Source: Deferribacteraceae bacterium UBA6793 (GTDB taxonomy: Bacteria > Chrysiogenota > Deferribacteres > Deferribacterales > Geovibrionaceae). From it: a stretch of 53,123 nucleotides of DNA. A program made the translations under genes and the position numbers. The stretch spans positions 1-53,123 of the forward strand of contig DKFP01000003.1 of NCBI GenBank assembly GCA_002452405.1, read 5' to 3'. Positions within the stretch are counted from its first letter, which is position 1; each line of letters begins with the position of its first letter. The notes under the pieces were generated by a model that did no database searches, was not told where the DNA came from, and worked only from the letters and a program-made list of their open reading frames with translations. This document shows, in pieces, positions 32,666 through 41,134 of this stretch.

Positions 32666-34003
32666 TCAGGCATATATTACAGAATCGTTCTCTTCCTGAG
32701 CCGATTCATCTTCTGTAGCTGTGCCGTCGGAAGAACCGGAACCTGATGATGTTCCGCCTTTCTTCTGTCCGTTGTCCCATCCTGCAAACTCATGATGATC
32801 GAAATCCTTGAAAAGAAACTCAAGATTTTCAATTACCACGCCCTTGTCGGCAAGCTGCTGTTTAAGGGAGTCCATGTTGTTTGCAAAATAATTTCTTGCC
32901 GTTTCCGATTCGAAGGTTACTTTGCCCGTAACCTTGCCGGCCTGCTCAGTAAGCTCTATATTCACCTTACCCATTTCCAGAGGGTTCAGCTGAACGTTTA
33001 TCCTGCTGGCATTCTGGGATTTGGCTATCTCGACCAGTTCCGCAAATTTCATTATGTCCTGCGGCTTTTCAATCTTTATCTCGGTCGTGATAATTTTTTC
33101 GGTCATGTGTGATTTCGCCATGAAATCGCCTGTGCCCTGCTGTTGAGTATCCGCCTTCGCCTCAACGCGTTTTGCTGCGAGGTCTATAACGTTCTCTTCA
33201 GTTTCGGCTGTCTCCGTCTGTGTTGTCTGAACGGCGGTTTTCACCTCCGGTTCGGTTTCCGCCGTTTCCGGTGTTTCCGCTGCCTGAGCCGCCTGCTGTT
33301 CTGTCATTGATTTTGTCTGGGGTGTCTGCTGCTGTGCAGAATTCTGCTGAGTTGCCCCGGTTTTATCAGACTCTTGCTGGCTGTTCTTCGCCGATTCGTC
33401 AACAACTGTCAGCTTCTGTTCCTGCTGTTTCTCAGGCATTACAAACAGTGCTTTGGGTTCCTGTCCGGAATCCTGAATTTTGACTATGGAATCGAGCACC
33501 GATTCCAGAACCACAGGAGCCGTCTGGGGTATGCCTTCAGCCGGAGAGATTATCGACGACGCAAGATCGGTCATAACGTCTTCAACCTGTTCAACGGTCA
33601 TCCCCGCCTGCTGGAGCATGGTAAGAAGCTGCTGAACAAAAGCGTCCGCCTCTTCCTGTGTGTCGGCGTCAGCGAGGAGCTTTTTAAGCTCGGTCTTCGC
33701 CTCTTCGCTTATATTAAGGCTATCTATCACCTTTTCAGGTGTTTCCGCGTCTTTTACTGTCTCTGTCGTGTCCGATGCCGCTGTGTTCTGCGTCTCTTGT
33801 GCAGATGTATCCGTTTTCACCACAGTGGGCTTCTGCTGGGAGCCTGTCTTGTCCAGATAGGACTTGAAAACGTCTTCAAACCCGGATTTTCCGCTTTCCG
33901 ATGCCGATGATGAGGAACCGGATGCGGAGGAGGAAGAGCCTGACTGCGTCATGCCCGATTTCAGCACCGAGTTGAAAAGTTTTAACATTGATAGATTCTC
34001 CAT
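32666..34003 (-). CDS. fliK: Flagellar hook-length control protein FliK
   Basis: A 445-residue protein with a long Gln/Thr/Ser/Glu-rich N-terminal two thirds and a conserved C-terminal Flg_hook domain (about residues 330-400: RINVQLNPLEMGKVNIEL and LKQQLADKGVVIENLEFLF). It measures hook length and switches the export apparatus from hook to filament substrates. The low-complexity region is typical of the family. GGAGGTG precedes the ATG, and a sigma-54-like promoter lies 23-39 nt upstream, so this is the first gene of the operon. Confidence 0.88.
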   Translation of the reverse strand: MENLSMLKLFNSVLKSGMTQSGSSSSASGSSSSASESGKSGFEDVFKSYLDKTGSQQKPTVVKTDTSAQETQNTAASDTTETVKDAETPEKVIDSLNISEEAKTELKKLLADADTQEEADAFVQQLLTMLQQAGMTVEQVEDVMTDLASSIISPAEGIPQTAPVVLESVLDSIVKIQDSGQEPKALFVMPEKQQEQKLTVVDESAKNSQQESDKTGATQQNSAQQQTPQTKSMTEQQAAQAAETPETAETEPEVKTAVQTTQTETAETEENVIDLAAKRVEAKADTQQQGTGDFMAKSHMTEKIITTEIKIEKPQDIMKFAELVEIAKSQNASRINVQLNPLEMGKVNIELTEQAGKVTGKVTFESETARNYFANNMDSLKQQLADKGVVIENLEFLFKDFDHHEFAGWDNGQKKGGTSSGSGSSDGTATEDESAQEENDSVIYA

Positions 34004-34025
34004 TAGACACCTCCGTCAAATGGAT

Positions 34026-34042
34026 AGAAAATATCATGCCAA
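34026..34042 (-). promoter_or_regulatory. Sigma-54-like promoter for the fliK operon
   Basis: On the minus strand the site reads TTGGCATGATATTTTCT and fits YTGGCACGRNNNTTGCW except at two positions, with GG and the -12 C at the proper spacing. It would start transcription about 12 nt before the fliK ATG, just upstream of its ribosome binding site. Sigma-54 control of hook genes is common in polar-flagellated bacteria. Confidence 0.6.
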
Positions 34043-34087
34043 TACAGCTGTGATTGATAACTAAAGACTTTTCAAAAAGCTGAGGAA

Positions 34088-35215
34088 TTAATTTCCTTGA
34101 GGACGATCTTTGAGAAAGGAATAAATTTCCGCGGCAGTGTCTGCGGACGAGTCCGTATCAGGGAAATAACTGCCCACGGAGGCAAGATCACTCTTAACGG
34201 TGTCATAGCTCTGCTCTATCTTATCGGTGAACTTTGCCAGTGCGCGCACGCATACGTCACCCTGAATCAGTTCGGGAATAACGGCTTTTTTCATTATAAT
34301 ATTCGGCATCCCTATATATTTGGTGCGTACGAGAAACTGTGCCAGCGCATAGGTGAGCATACCGGTTTTGTACAGCAGTATCATCGGCGTGCCTATTATC
34401 GCCGCCTCCAGAGTCGCCGTGCCGGAGCATATCCACAAAAGATGCGAATATTTCATAATGTCGTGGGTAAGCCCGGTCGCAAGGCGGATGTTCGTACCCT
34501 TTATAAGCTGGCGAACCCGTTGTTCGTCAATAGTATCAGCAACTCCAACAACGTATTCGTACTGCGGGAGGAGTTTTGATGTTTGCACCATCACGGGCAG
34601 AAGCGATTCCACCTCCCTTCTGCGGCTGCCCGGGATAAGACCTATCACGGGTTTTTCCCCCGTAAAGCTCCCCTTTGCCAGAAACTCGTTGTAATCGGCA
34701 CATCTGAAACTCAGCTGTTTTTTTATGGGATTGCCGACGTACACCGCGTTCACGCCCTCTTTTTTCAGCATCTCCGGTTCGAACGGGTAGATACAGAGCA
34801 CAAGGTCGCAGAACTGTCTGAGTTTATGCACCCTTTTATAGTTCCAAGCCCAGAATGTCGGTGAGATGTAAAAGATAACGGGTATTCCAAGCTCCTTCGC
34901 ATAACGGGCAAAACGGAGATTGAACCCCGGATAGTCCACAAGAATAACAGCGTCGGGTCTGTCCGCCTTTATCTCGGAAATAAGCCTGTCTCTTACCTTC
35001 AGGAGAAAAGGAATTTTCCTCAGAGCTTCGTCAATGCCTATGGCGGTCATATCGTTTATATCGTAAAACTGTTTTTGTCCAAGCTCTTTAAGCCCCACAC
35101 CGCCGGTGCCTGCCAGCTCTGTTTCACAGAGTCTGTTAAGCTCCCTTACCATAGCGGACGCGTGGTTGTCGCCGGACTTTTCTCCGGTAATAATGAACAG
35201 TTTCAGTTTCTTCAT
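34088..35215 (-). CDS. lpxB: Lipid-A-disaccharide synthase
   Basis: A 375-residue GT-B glycosyltransferase that joins UDP-2,3-diacylglucosamine and lipid X to make the lipid A disaccharide at the inner membrane. The N-terminal ITGEKSGDNHAS, the ILVDYPGFNLRFARYAKELG block and ISPTFWAWNYKRVHKLR are the family signatures; IPGSRRREVESLLPVM and CSGTATLEAAIIGTPMILLY belong to the donor-binding half. It begins 4 nt after the lipoprotein gene stop and ends the hypE-lpxB series. Confidence 0.96.
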   Translation of the reverse strand: MKKLKLFIITGEKSGDNHASAMVRELNRLCETELAGTGGVGLKELGQKQFYDINDMTAIGIDEALRKIPFLLKVRDRLISEIKADRPDAVILVDYPGFNLRFARYAKELGIPVIFYISPTFWAWNYKRVHKLRQFCDLVLCIYPFEPEMLKKEGVNAVYVGNPIKKQLSFRCADYNEFLAKGSFTGEKPVIGLIPGSRRREVESLLPVMVQTSKLLPQYEYVVGVADTIDEQRVRQLIKGTNIRLATGLTHDIMKYSHLLWICSGTATLEAAIIGTPMILLYKTGMLTYALAQFLVRTKYIGMPNIIMKKAVIPELIQGDVCVRALAKFTDKIEQSYDTVKSDLASVGSYFPDTDSSADTAAEIYSFLKDRPQGN

Positions 35216-35218
35216 TTT

Positions 35219-36241
35219 TCAGCCTTTATAAAATACTAAGTTCAGCACGTCACCGGATGAAAAAAATCTGCGGAACTTATACGCCGGGTCGTGGACGAAA
35301 ACAATCCATGTCATTCCGCCGCTTTCGCGCACTTCGGTCTTGAAAACCGCGTCGCCGTCAAACCGCACAATGCCCTGTCCGAAAAGCCGCACGTTCTTCA
35401 CCCCAAGCCCTGTGACACCTTTAACCGTTTTAACGGTTATCTCCGGTCTGCCGGTGAGCCTGAGCATGAATTTCTCATTACCGTTCTTCTTCTCTTTGCG
35501 AAGACCGAACAGCGACATATAACCCGGACAGCTTCTGCCGACGGTCATTGTCCTGTCCTCAATACATATGTCCGCACCGTTTCTGAAAATAATCCTGCTT
35601 TTGCCGTCCAGTATGGCGGTGGAGATAACGCCGTCGTATTTGACGTTCCCCGCAGGTATCCGCACATTGTATACGTCAACATAATTTGCCTTTCCGTTAT
35701 TCCCTTTGGAATATACAGGAACGCCGTCGAAGGTAAGTACGGTGGATGATTTCCCGTTTTTCACACCTGCAAGCCTCGTCGCGGCTGTGTAGGGACGCAC
35801 CCAGCTGCCAAAGGTCTGCATGGCGGACATTTCATAATCCGGTTCAAGCAGTTTGAAAACAAGCCGGAAGCCTTTGTCCGTATCGATGCGGGTCATGCTG
35901 CATTTCAGCGCAAGCTGCATCTCAACTGTATAGTAATTATTTTCCGTCAGCGCATAGCGTACGCTGACAAGGGGGCTGGCAAGCTCATAGTCCATCATAT
36001 ACGCACCGATGTTTTCGGTCATGATAACTATGTTTTTACCGGATTCGTCTATCTTTGAGGTGAATTTTTTTGTTGTGCTGTCATGGATGAAATCAACTGT
36101 GAGAGTATCGACTGTCCGTGCAGCCCTGATGTTGATATGAGTGATCATATCCATCTTGGACATCACTTTGGCACTTCCGGCTCCTATGGTGCAGCCGCAG
36201 AGAGTCAAAACCGCGACGACCAGCAGAAGAAACTTACTCAT
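35219..36241 (-). CDS. Lipoprotein with AMIN-like region, unrecognised
   Basis: A 340-residue predicted lipoprotein: hydrophobic signal, then TLCGC with the lipidated Cys near residue 17. The rest is beta-rich, and two parts (about residues 40-135 and 165-265) have the pattern seen in AMIN domains, which occur in PilQ secretins and amidases and bind peptidoglycan or envelope structures. That resemblance is by eye only. The start overlaps the pilM stop (ATGA), so it is probably a partner of PilM-like activity. No PilN, PilO or PilQ gene is nearby. An outer-membrane or periplasmic location is likely. Confidence 0.6.
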   Translation of the reverse strand: MSKFLLLVVAVLTLCGCTIGAGSAKVMSKMDMITHINIRAARTVDTLTVDFIHDSTTKKFTSKIDESGKNIVIMTENIGAYMMDYELASPLVSVRYALTENNYYTVEMQLALKCSMTRIDTDKGFRLVFKLLEPDYEMSAMQTFGSWVRPYTAATRLAGVKNGKSSTVLTFDGVPVYSKGNNGKANYVDVYNVRIPAGNVKYDGVISTAILDGKSRIIFRNGADICIEDRTMTVGRSCPGYMSLFGLRKEKKNGNEKFMLRLTGRPEITVKTVKGVTGLGVKNVRLFGQGIVRFDGDAVFKTEVRESGGMTWIVFVHDPAYKFRRFFSSGDVLNLVFYKG

Positions 36242-37260
36242 GCTCTTCTCATGGCTAGTCCGACAGCAACGGCAAACGCGCACGCACCCGCTCTGTCGGC
36301 AACGGGTTTCATCTGTTCGGGCACTTCGATGGCAGCGAAGGGGTTAAGAGCCGGCAGAGACATCCGCATGGCTATCTCCATCTGGTCAACAAGCATCTTA
36401 ACGTTCGCTCCCGCGCCGCAGAGGTGTATGTCCACGGGTTCTTTGCGTCTGTCCGACATATATGTTTCCACAGCGGTCTCAATCTCCGCACCGAGGTTGC
36501 TGCCGAATGACATGGCAGCCGCCTGCGCGTCAACGTCGTTAGTCATTATCTCTTTATCGCGGATTATCTCCACAGCCTTTTCAAGCTCAACATCCATATC
36601 CTGCGCAATCTCCTCCATGAGAAACTTGCAGCCTTTGGGGATGGATTTGACATAATCCACGAAACCGTTTTCGTAAAATATGACATTAGTGCAGTCGTGT
36701 CCGAGGTCAATGAGAGCATTTGGATGTTTCTTACGCCCGAACATAACGGATGTAAGATTCACCAGAGCAAGCGCCTCGATATCCACAACGACAGGCTTCA
36801 GCCCGGCAAGCTCCGCCATGGCTATACAGTCGGCAACTTTGTCCCTGTTGGCGGCGGCTATGACCGCATCCGCAAGTCCCTTTTCAGAGTCATATGACAA
36901 AAGCTGTGCATCGAATGTCGCCTTCGACGACGGAATACCTATATACTGGTCGGCGTTCCATACGAACGTCTCCTGAAAATTTCCTTTTCCGTTCCACGCT
37001 ATCTCCATGCGCTTCACAACAGCGTCCCGTCCGCGCATACCCAGTGCCGCATCTTTTGTAAAGCCCTTCCCATGGGCAAGACACTCTTTTATAACGTGTG
37101 CCGCCGCGCCGTGGTCCAGTACGGTTCCGTCAACAATAACACCCGCAGGCATCTGGCGCAGAAATATATTTTTGAGGCTGTACTGCCCCTTCTTCTCTTT
37201 CAGTTCGACTATCTTGAGGTTAGAAGCTCCCGCATCCACCCCTAAAAGCAGTTCCGCCAT
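36238..37260 (-). CDS. PilM-like actin-fold protein
   Basis: A 340-residue protein of the PilM/FtsA-like ATPase superfamily. LLGVDAGASNLKIVELK at the N-terminus is the phosphate-1 motif, ALIDLGHDCTNVIFYENG near residue 190 is phosphate-2, and LCGAGANVKMLVDQME near residue 280 is the adenosine motif. PilM normally binds the cytoplasmic tail of PilN in type IV pilus assembly or type II secretion. Here it is followed by a lipoprotein rather than pilN. It starts 2 nt before the hisI stop region. It could serve a divergent pilus or secretion machine whose other parts lie elsewhere. Confidence 0.8.
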   Translation of the reverse strand: MAELLLGVDAGASNLKIVELKEKKGQYSLKNIFLRQMPAGVIVDGTVLDHGAAAHVIKECLAHGKGFTKDAALGMRGRDAVVKRMEIAWNGKGNFQETFVWNADQYIGIPSSKATFDAQLLSYDSEKGLADAVIAAANRDKVADCIAMAELAGLKPVVVDIEALALVNLTSVMFGRKKHPNALIDLGHDCTNVIFYENGFVDYVKSIPKGCKFLMEEIAQDMDVELEKAVEIIRDKEIMTNDVDAQAAAMSFGSNLGAEIETAVETYMSDRRKEPVDIHLCGAGANVKMLVDQMEIAMRMSLPALNPFAAIEVPEQMKPVADRAGACAFAVAVGLAMRRA

Positions 37261-37262
37261 TC

Positions 37263-37592
37263 TCAGTTGTCTCCTGCTTTGTCAAGCACAGTGAAAAAAC
37301 AGCTCTTTGCGCCTGTGTGGCAGGCTGGTCCCGTCTGCTTCACGATGTAAAGCAGAGTGTCACCGTCGCAGTCCAGACGCACCTGTTCGATCTTCTGAAC
37401 ATGCCCTGAAGTGCCGCCCTTTTTCCACAGTTCGTTTCTGCTTCTGGAAAAGTAGTGAGCATAGCCTGTCTCAAAAGTGAGCCTCAGCGCCTCTTCATTG
37501 ACATACGCAAGCATCAGCACACTCTTGGTTTCCGCGTCCTGAACGACGGCGGGTATTAACCCGTTCTGTTTTTCCCAGTCTATCTTTATCAT
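37263..37592 (-). CDS. hisI: Phosphoribosyl-AMP cyclohydrolase
   Basis: A 109-residue enzyme for the third step of histidine synthesis, opening the purine ring of phosphoribosyl-AMP. Its metal-binding residues appear as DCDGDTLLYIV, with CHTGAKSCF near the C-terminus. LMLAYVNEEAL and the YFSRSRNELWKKG block are conserved. Length is normal for the cyclohydrolase alone, so the HisE pyrophosphohydrolase is separate. The ATG at 37592 follows AGGAAA; a longer frame upstream runs through a palindrome and is unlikely. No other his gene is here. Confidence 0.93.
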   Translation of the reverse strand: MIKIDWEKQNGLIPAVVQDAETKSVLMLAYVNEEALRLTFETGYAHYFSRSRNELWKKGGTSGHVQKIEQVRLDCDGDTLLYIVKQTGPACHTGAKSCFFTVLDKAGDN

Positions 37593-37617
37593 AATATTTC
37601 CTTTATCACTTTTACTC

Positions 37618-37647
37618 CATATTTTTTCCGTCCATGGAAAAAATATG
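37618..37647. other. Perfect palindrome between hypE and hisI
   Basis: CATATTTTTTCC and GGAAAAAATATG form a perfect 12-bp inverted repeat with a 6-nt loop, 26 nt before the hisI start. The T-run is inside the stem, so it is not a classic terminator. It may act as an operator or RNA spacer. The rest of the hypE-hisI gap holds no gene. Confidence 0.5.
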
Positions 37648-37706
37648 CCAACGCTCATTTCGGCTAAGCCTCACTCGCTCACGCAAGCGGGTTTCTTCCT
37701 GAAACC

Positions 37707-38693
37707 TCAGCATATCCTCGGCAAAAGCTCACCACGAGGCATTTCTATGAATCTTCTGCCGCCGATGGAGGTTTTCAGTACGACCTTGCCGTCAGAGGTG
37801 ACGGTTCCGGCTATTGCCGCTCCCGCACCGTTCTCTGTCTTTTTCAGCGCATCAAGCGCCTTCTGAGCATCCTTCTCTCTGACAATTATAACAGCTAAAC
37901 CCTCGTTGGCAACCGACAATGGGTCAAAGCCCAGCATGTCGCAGAGGTAGCGCACATTCTCCCGGACGTTAATACTGTCGTCATCCATAAGAAAGCCCGC
38001 TCCACACATCGCCGCTATCTCATTTAAAACCGCGGCTATACCACCACGTGTGGCGTCTCTTGCAAACGACACATCGAACGGACGAACCGCATCGAAAACG
38101 TCGTTCAGCGGTGCACAGTCGGAATCTATTCCACCGTCGAAACCGAGTTCGCCTCTGGCAAGCAGAACGCTCATTCCATGCCGCGCCGCATCAGATGTCA
38201 GGATAACCCTGTCACCCTCTTTTATATTTCCATAGTCGGTGTAATCATTCACCGACCTTCCTATTCCGCTCGTATTTATAATAAGACCGTCAAGAGCGCC
38301 CCGCTCAACCACCTTAGTATCGCCGCAGACGATCTTCACACCCGCCTTTTCACAAGTAACCGCCATGCTGTCTATGACCCTTTCAAGGTCTTTAAGCAGG
38401 TAGCCTTCAGGTATCACCAGCCCAAACGACAGATATTCCGGTATCGCTCCGGAAACCAGAAGGTCGTTCACTGTTCCGCAAATGGCTATCTTCCCGATAT
38501 CGCCTCCGGGGAAAAATTCAGGACGCACAACAAAGCTGTCCGTGGTGAACGCGGTTCTGCCGGCAGTCTCCACCAGAGCAGCGTCGGCCGCCTTTTTAAG
38601 CAGTGAGTTGCCGAGCTTTGAAAATATCACGTCCGAAATAAAAGACTGAGTGGAGGCTCCCCCGCCGCCAACAGCCAGAGTAACTCTGTCCAT
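37707..38693 (-). CDS. hypE: Hydrogenase maturation protein HypE
   Basis: A 328-residue PurM/AIR-synthase-like protein. The sequence ends in PRIC, the C-terminal Cys that HypF carbamoylates and HypE dehydrates to a thiocyanate during synthesis of the Fe-bound cyanide ligands of [NiFe] hydrogenase. GGGGASTQSFI, TTDSFVV, ICGTVNDLLVSGA and ARDATRGGIAAVLNEIA are typical HypE blocks. HypF, HypC, HypD and hydrogenase genes are not in the window. Selenophosphate synthetase is related in fold, but the C-terminus and motifs fit HypE better. It is the first gene of a five-gene leftward series. Confidence 0.93.
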   Translation of the reverse strand: MDRVTLAVGGGGASTQSFISDVIFSKLGNSLLKKAADAALVETAGRTAFTTDSFVVRPEFFPGGDIGKIAICGTVNDLLVSGAIPEYLSFGLVIPEGYLLKDLERVIDSMAVTCEKAGVKIVCGDTKVVERGALDGLIINTSGIGRSVNDYTDYGNIKEGDRVILTSDAARHGMSVLLARGELGFDGGIDSDCAPLNDVFDAVRPFDVSFARDATRGGIAAVLNEIAAMCGAGFLMDDDSINVRENVRYLCDMLGFDPLSVANEGLAVIIVREKDAQKALDALKKTENGAGAAIAGTVTSDGKVVLKTSIGGRRFIEMPRGELLPRIC

Positions 38694-39008
38694 ATTGCCC
38701 TCTTAAACCTTTTGAATGAACGCATTATAGCAAGACGACGGTATTTTGACAGCATAATTTTTAAAACAACCATTCTATTCCAGTTAAAAACGTTTATAAT
38801 TTTTCAGGTATAAATTTTACTTGCATATTTTACATCTTTTTACTAATTTATCTAAGTTTCACAACGTCAAAGATATGATTACCGTTTTGGTACCTATCTG
38901 AGGCCACCTGACTTTAGCCGAGTAAATTTAACCTATGGTTTAAAGCCATCCGACCCCACGATTTCTACCCAAGCGATGAAATTATCCGGATAGGGAGGTT
39001 TTTATCCG
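38694..39008. other. Intergenic region between hypE and the SulP gene
   Basis: This region lies between divergent genes. The left half is A+T-rich, as a promoter region would be. The right half contains a hairpin (TTTAACC-TAT-GGTTTAAA, 38926-38944) and, next to the start codon, CGGATA and TATCCG flanking the GGGAGG ribosome binding site. No riboswitch class was recognised. Confidence 0.5.
38987..39008 (+). promoter_or_regulatory. Hairpin around the ribosome binding site of the SulP gene
   Basis: CGGATA (38987-38992) and TATCCG (39003-39008) can pair, leaving the GGGAGG in a 10-nt loop directly before the ATG. TATCCGGATA just upstream is itself a perfect palindrome, so the left arm could pair in two ways, a possible switch of translation. 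Confidence 0.35.
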
Positions 39009-40661
39009 ATGAGTTCTCGTTTAATCCCGCAAATTTATGATTGTTTCAAAGAAGGTTACGATTCAAAACGTCTTATGAAGGACACGATGTCCGGCGTTAC
39101 CGTCGGAATAGTCGCACTGCCACTCGCCATCGCTTTTGCCATTGCTTCGGGAGTTAAGCCGGAGCAGGGGATTTTCACAGCCATCATAGCCGGATTTGTT
39201 ATAAGTCTTCTGAGTGGAAGCCGCGTACAGATAGGCGGTCCCACAGGTGCCTTCATCGTTGTGGTATACGAAATAGTGGTGAAATTCGGTTACAACGGGC
39301 TTGCTGTGGCAACGATGCTGGCGGGGCTGATGCTGGTTGCCATGGGTGCAGTTAAACTCGGCGGTGTGATAAAATTCATTCCATACCCCATGACAGTGGG
39401 CTTCACATCGGGCATAGCTCTCATCATCGGCACAACACAGATAAAAGATATCTTCGGGCTGGATGCGCACCCTGCATCCGCAAGTTTCGTACACAGGGTA
39501 CAGGCATATATTGAATCCGCGTCCACCTTCAACCCCTATTCCATTGCAGTTGCGGTTACGGCGCTGGCTATTATCATCATAATGCCGAAATTCACCAAAA
39601 AGATACCCGGCTCGATATTCGCGATAATCATAACCACGGCGGCAGTAACCATATTCAACGTCCCCGTGGACACCATACAAACACAGTTCGGCGATGTTCC
39701 TTCCTCCCTTCCCCTTCCTGCGTTTCCGACAATAAACCTCGATATAATAACGGCGGTGTTTCCTTCCGCCATTACGATAGCGCTCCTTGCGGCGATAGAG
39801 TCCCTTCTCTCCGCCGTAGTTGCCGACGGTATGACCTCCACCCGCCACAGAAGCAACATGGAGCTTGTGGGTCAGGGCGTTGCGAATATTTTTTCGCCCC
39901 TTTTCGGCGGCATACCCGCAACGGGAGCCATCGCCAGAACAGCGACGAACATTCAGAACGGAGCAACTTCTCCGGTTTCCGGCATGGTGCACGCGTTCAC
40001 ACTGCTCTTTATCCTGCTGTTCTTCGGCAAATGGGCAAAACTTATCCCTATGCCAACCCTTGCGGCGGTGCTCATCGTGGTCTCATATCACATGAGCGAA
40101 TGGCGACACTTCCTCAAGCTGCTGAAAAGCCCTCCGGCGGATATACTTATAATGGTTGTCACCTTCCTGCTGACAGTATTTATCGACCTTACGGTAGCCA
40201 TTGAAACGGGCGTTGTCCTCTCCGCTCTGCTGTTCATGAACCGCATGGCTGTGGCAACTGAGGTTAAAAATCTCGGCAAAGAGGTTAACGAAGAATACGA
40301 GGCGCACGACGTGCTCAGCAAGGACAGGATACCCGAAGGAGTGGAGATATTCGAGATATTCGGCTCGTTCTTCTTCGGTGCGGTTAACCAGTTCAAGGAT
40401 ACGCTGCGCATTGTAAAGAAAAAACCAAAGGTAATCATTCTGCGTATGCGTACGGTGCCGTTCGTTGACGCCACTGCCATAATGGCTCTGGAAGAGGTGC
40501 TGAAGAAATCTGACAGCGAAGGAATCCGCCTGATACTCTCCGGTGTTTCCCCCGCACTCATGCATACATTCGAAAAGGCTGATTTTGCAGAAAAGATAGG
40601 GCGGGAGAACATATGCCCCCACATCGACAACGCCCTTGAACAGGCTGCAAAATACATATAA
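39009..40661 (+). CDS. SulP family anion transporter
   Basis: A 550-residue membrane protein with about 12 hydrophobic segments over residues 25-420 and a C-terminal STAS domain (about residues 440-545). The N-terminal DTMSGVTVGIVALPLAIAFAIASG and the GGPTGAFIVV block are standard SulP signatures, and FGGIPATGAIARTATNI is also typical. In bacteria these carry sulfate, bicarbonate or dicarboxylates; the substrate cannot be assigned. The STAS segment has VIILRMRTVPFVDATAI. GGAGG precedes the ATG. Transcription ends at the terminator at 40669. Confidence 0.92.
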   Translation: MSSRLIPQIYDCFKEGYDSKRLMKDTMSGVTVGIVALPLAIAFAIASGVKPEQGIFTAIIAGFVISLLSGSRVQIGGPTGAFIVVVYEIVVKFGYNGLAVATMLAGLMLVAMGAVKLGGVIKFIPYPMTVGFTSGIALIIGTTQIKDIFGLDAHPASASFVHRVQAYIESASTFNPYSIAVAVTALAIIIIMPKFTKKIPGSIFAIIITTAAVTIFNVPVDTIQTQFGDVPSSLPLPAFPTINLDIITAVFPSAITIALLAAIESLLSAVVADGMTSTRHRSNMELVGQGVANIFSPLFGGIPATGAIARTATNIQNGATSPVSGMVHAFTLLFILLFFGKWAKLIPMPTLAAVLIVVSYHMSEWRHFLKLLKSPPADILIMVVTFLLTVFIDLTVAIETGVVLSALLFMNRMAVATEVKNLGKEVNEEYEAHDVLSKDRIPEGVEIFEIFGSFFFGAVNQFKDTLRIVKKKPKVIILRMRTVPFVDATAIMALEEVLKKSDSEGIRLILSGVSPALMHTFEKADFAEKIGRENICPHIDNALEQAAKYI

Positions 40662-40668
40662 AAGGCAA

Positions 40669-40688
40669 GGGGCGGCAAAAACCGCCCC
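40669..40688. terminator. Terminator between convergent SulP and CMD-family genes
   Basis: GGGGCGG and CCGCCCC form a 7-bp stem with a CAAAAA loop. It lies just after the SulP stop and before the stop of the convergent gene, so it probably serves both. T-runs on either side are short. Confidence 0.7.
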
Positions 40689-40693
40689 TATTA

Positions 40694-41038
40694 TCACTCT
40701 ATCATTCCCTTTTCTTTCAGAAGAGCCAGAACACGGGTACTCTCCGCAAGTGCCATTGTGCCGCCTATCATCATGGCTACGTGGCACGCCTCGATTATCT
40801 CATCAGCCGTTGCGCCGCTGTCTATGGCGCGGATGGTCTGGGACAGGATACACCCCTCGCATCTGCTCACCAGAGCGCCCACCATCGCCATCATCCTTTT
40901 AACCGATTCAGGCAGAGCACCGTCTCCGTAAACCAGAGCATCGTTTGCCATGATGTTCTTTTCAAATTCAGGCAACTTCGACCGCATCTGTTTTGCCAGC
41001 CCGAAAAGCTCCTCTCTTCTTTCCAACTGTGACTGCAT
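40694..41038 (-). CDS. Carboxymuconolactone decarboxylase/AhpD-like protein
   Basis: A 114-residue protein of the CMD/AhpD family. The CxxC pair lies in SRCEGCILSQ (near residues 61-64), followed by the GATADEIIEACHVAMMIGG block. In AhpD the motif is ExxxCxxCxxxH and the His is needed for peroxidase activity; here that position is Gln. So it may be a disulfide reductase or a non-catalytic relative. The ATG at 41038 follows AGGAGGTG. It is divergent from a LysR regulator, with a dyad between them, and is a likely target of it. Confidence 0.85.
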   Translation of the reverse strand: MQSQLERREELFGLAKQMRSKLPEFEKNIMANDALVYGDGALPESVKRMMAMVGALVSRCEGCILSQTIRAIDSGATADEIIEACHVAMMIGGTMALAESTRVLALLKEKGMIE

Positions 41039-41071
41039 AAGCACACCTCCTGTTGCAATTTCAATATTTCT

Positions 41072-41097
41072 ACTGTATAACGATGCATCAGTACAGT
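41072..41097. promoter_or_regulatory. Inverted repeat between the CMD-family and LysR genes
   Basis: ACTGTA (41072-41077) and TACAGT (41092-41097) form a perfect inverted repeat separated by 14 bp. Placed between divergent genes, it is a good candidate LysR-type binding site, controlling both the CMD-family gene and the regulator's own gene. Binding is inferred. Confidence 0.5.
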
Positions 41098-41134
41098 GAA
41101 TGTATTTTATATTTTTAATCAAATTTGGTGATGG

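Noticed and set aside
37593..37658. Longer N-terminus for HisI
   Set aside because: The extra 22 residues are encoded by the palindrome between hypE and hisI, and the internal ATG at 37592 has a proper ribosome binding site.
37707..38693. Selenophosphate synthetase (selD) instead of hypE
   Set aside because: The fold is shared, but the terminal PRIC and the order of blocks fit HypE, and no Sec/Cys-containing SelD start is present.
38880..39008. Riboswitch upstream of the SulP gene
   Set aside because: Hairpins exist, but no conserved core of a known class, such as GEMM or ydaO, could be recognised.
39063..39992. Long minus-strand open frame inside the SulP gene
   Set aside because: Its translation is His/Gly/Tyr/Arg-rich nonsense typical of the reverse strand of a membrane-protein gene.
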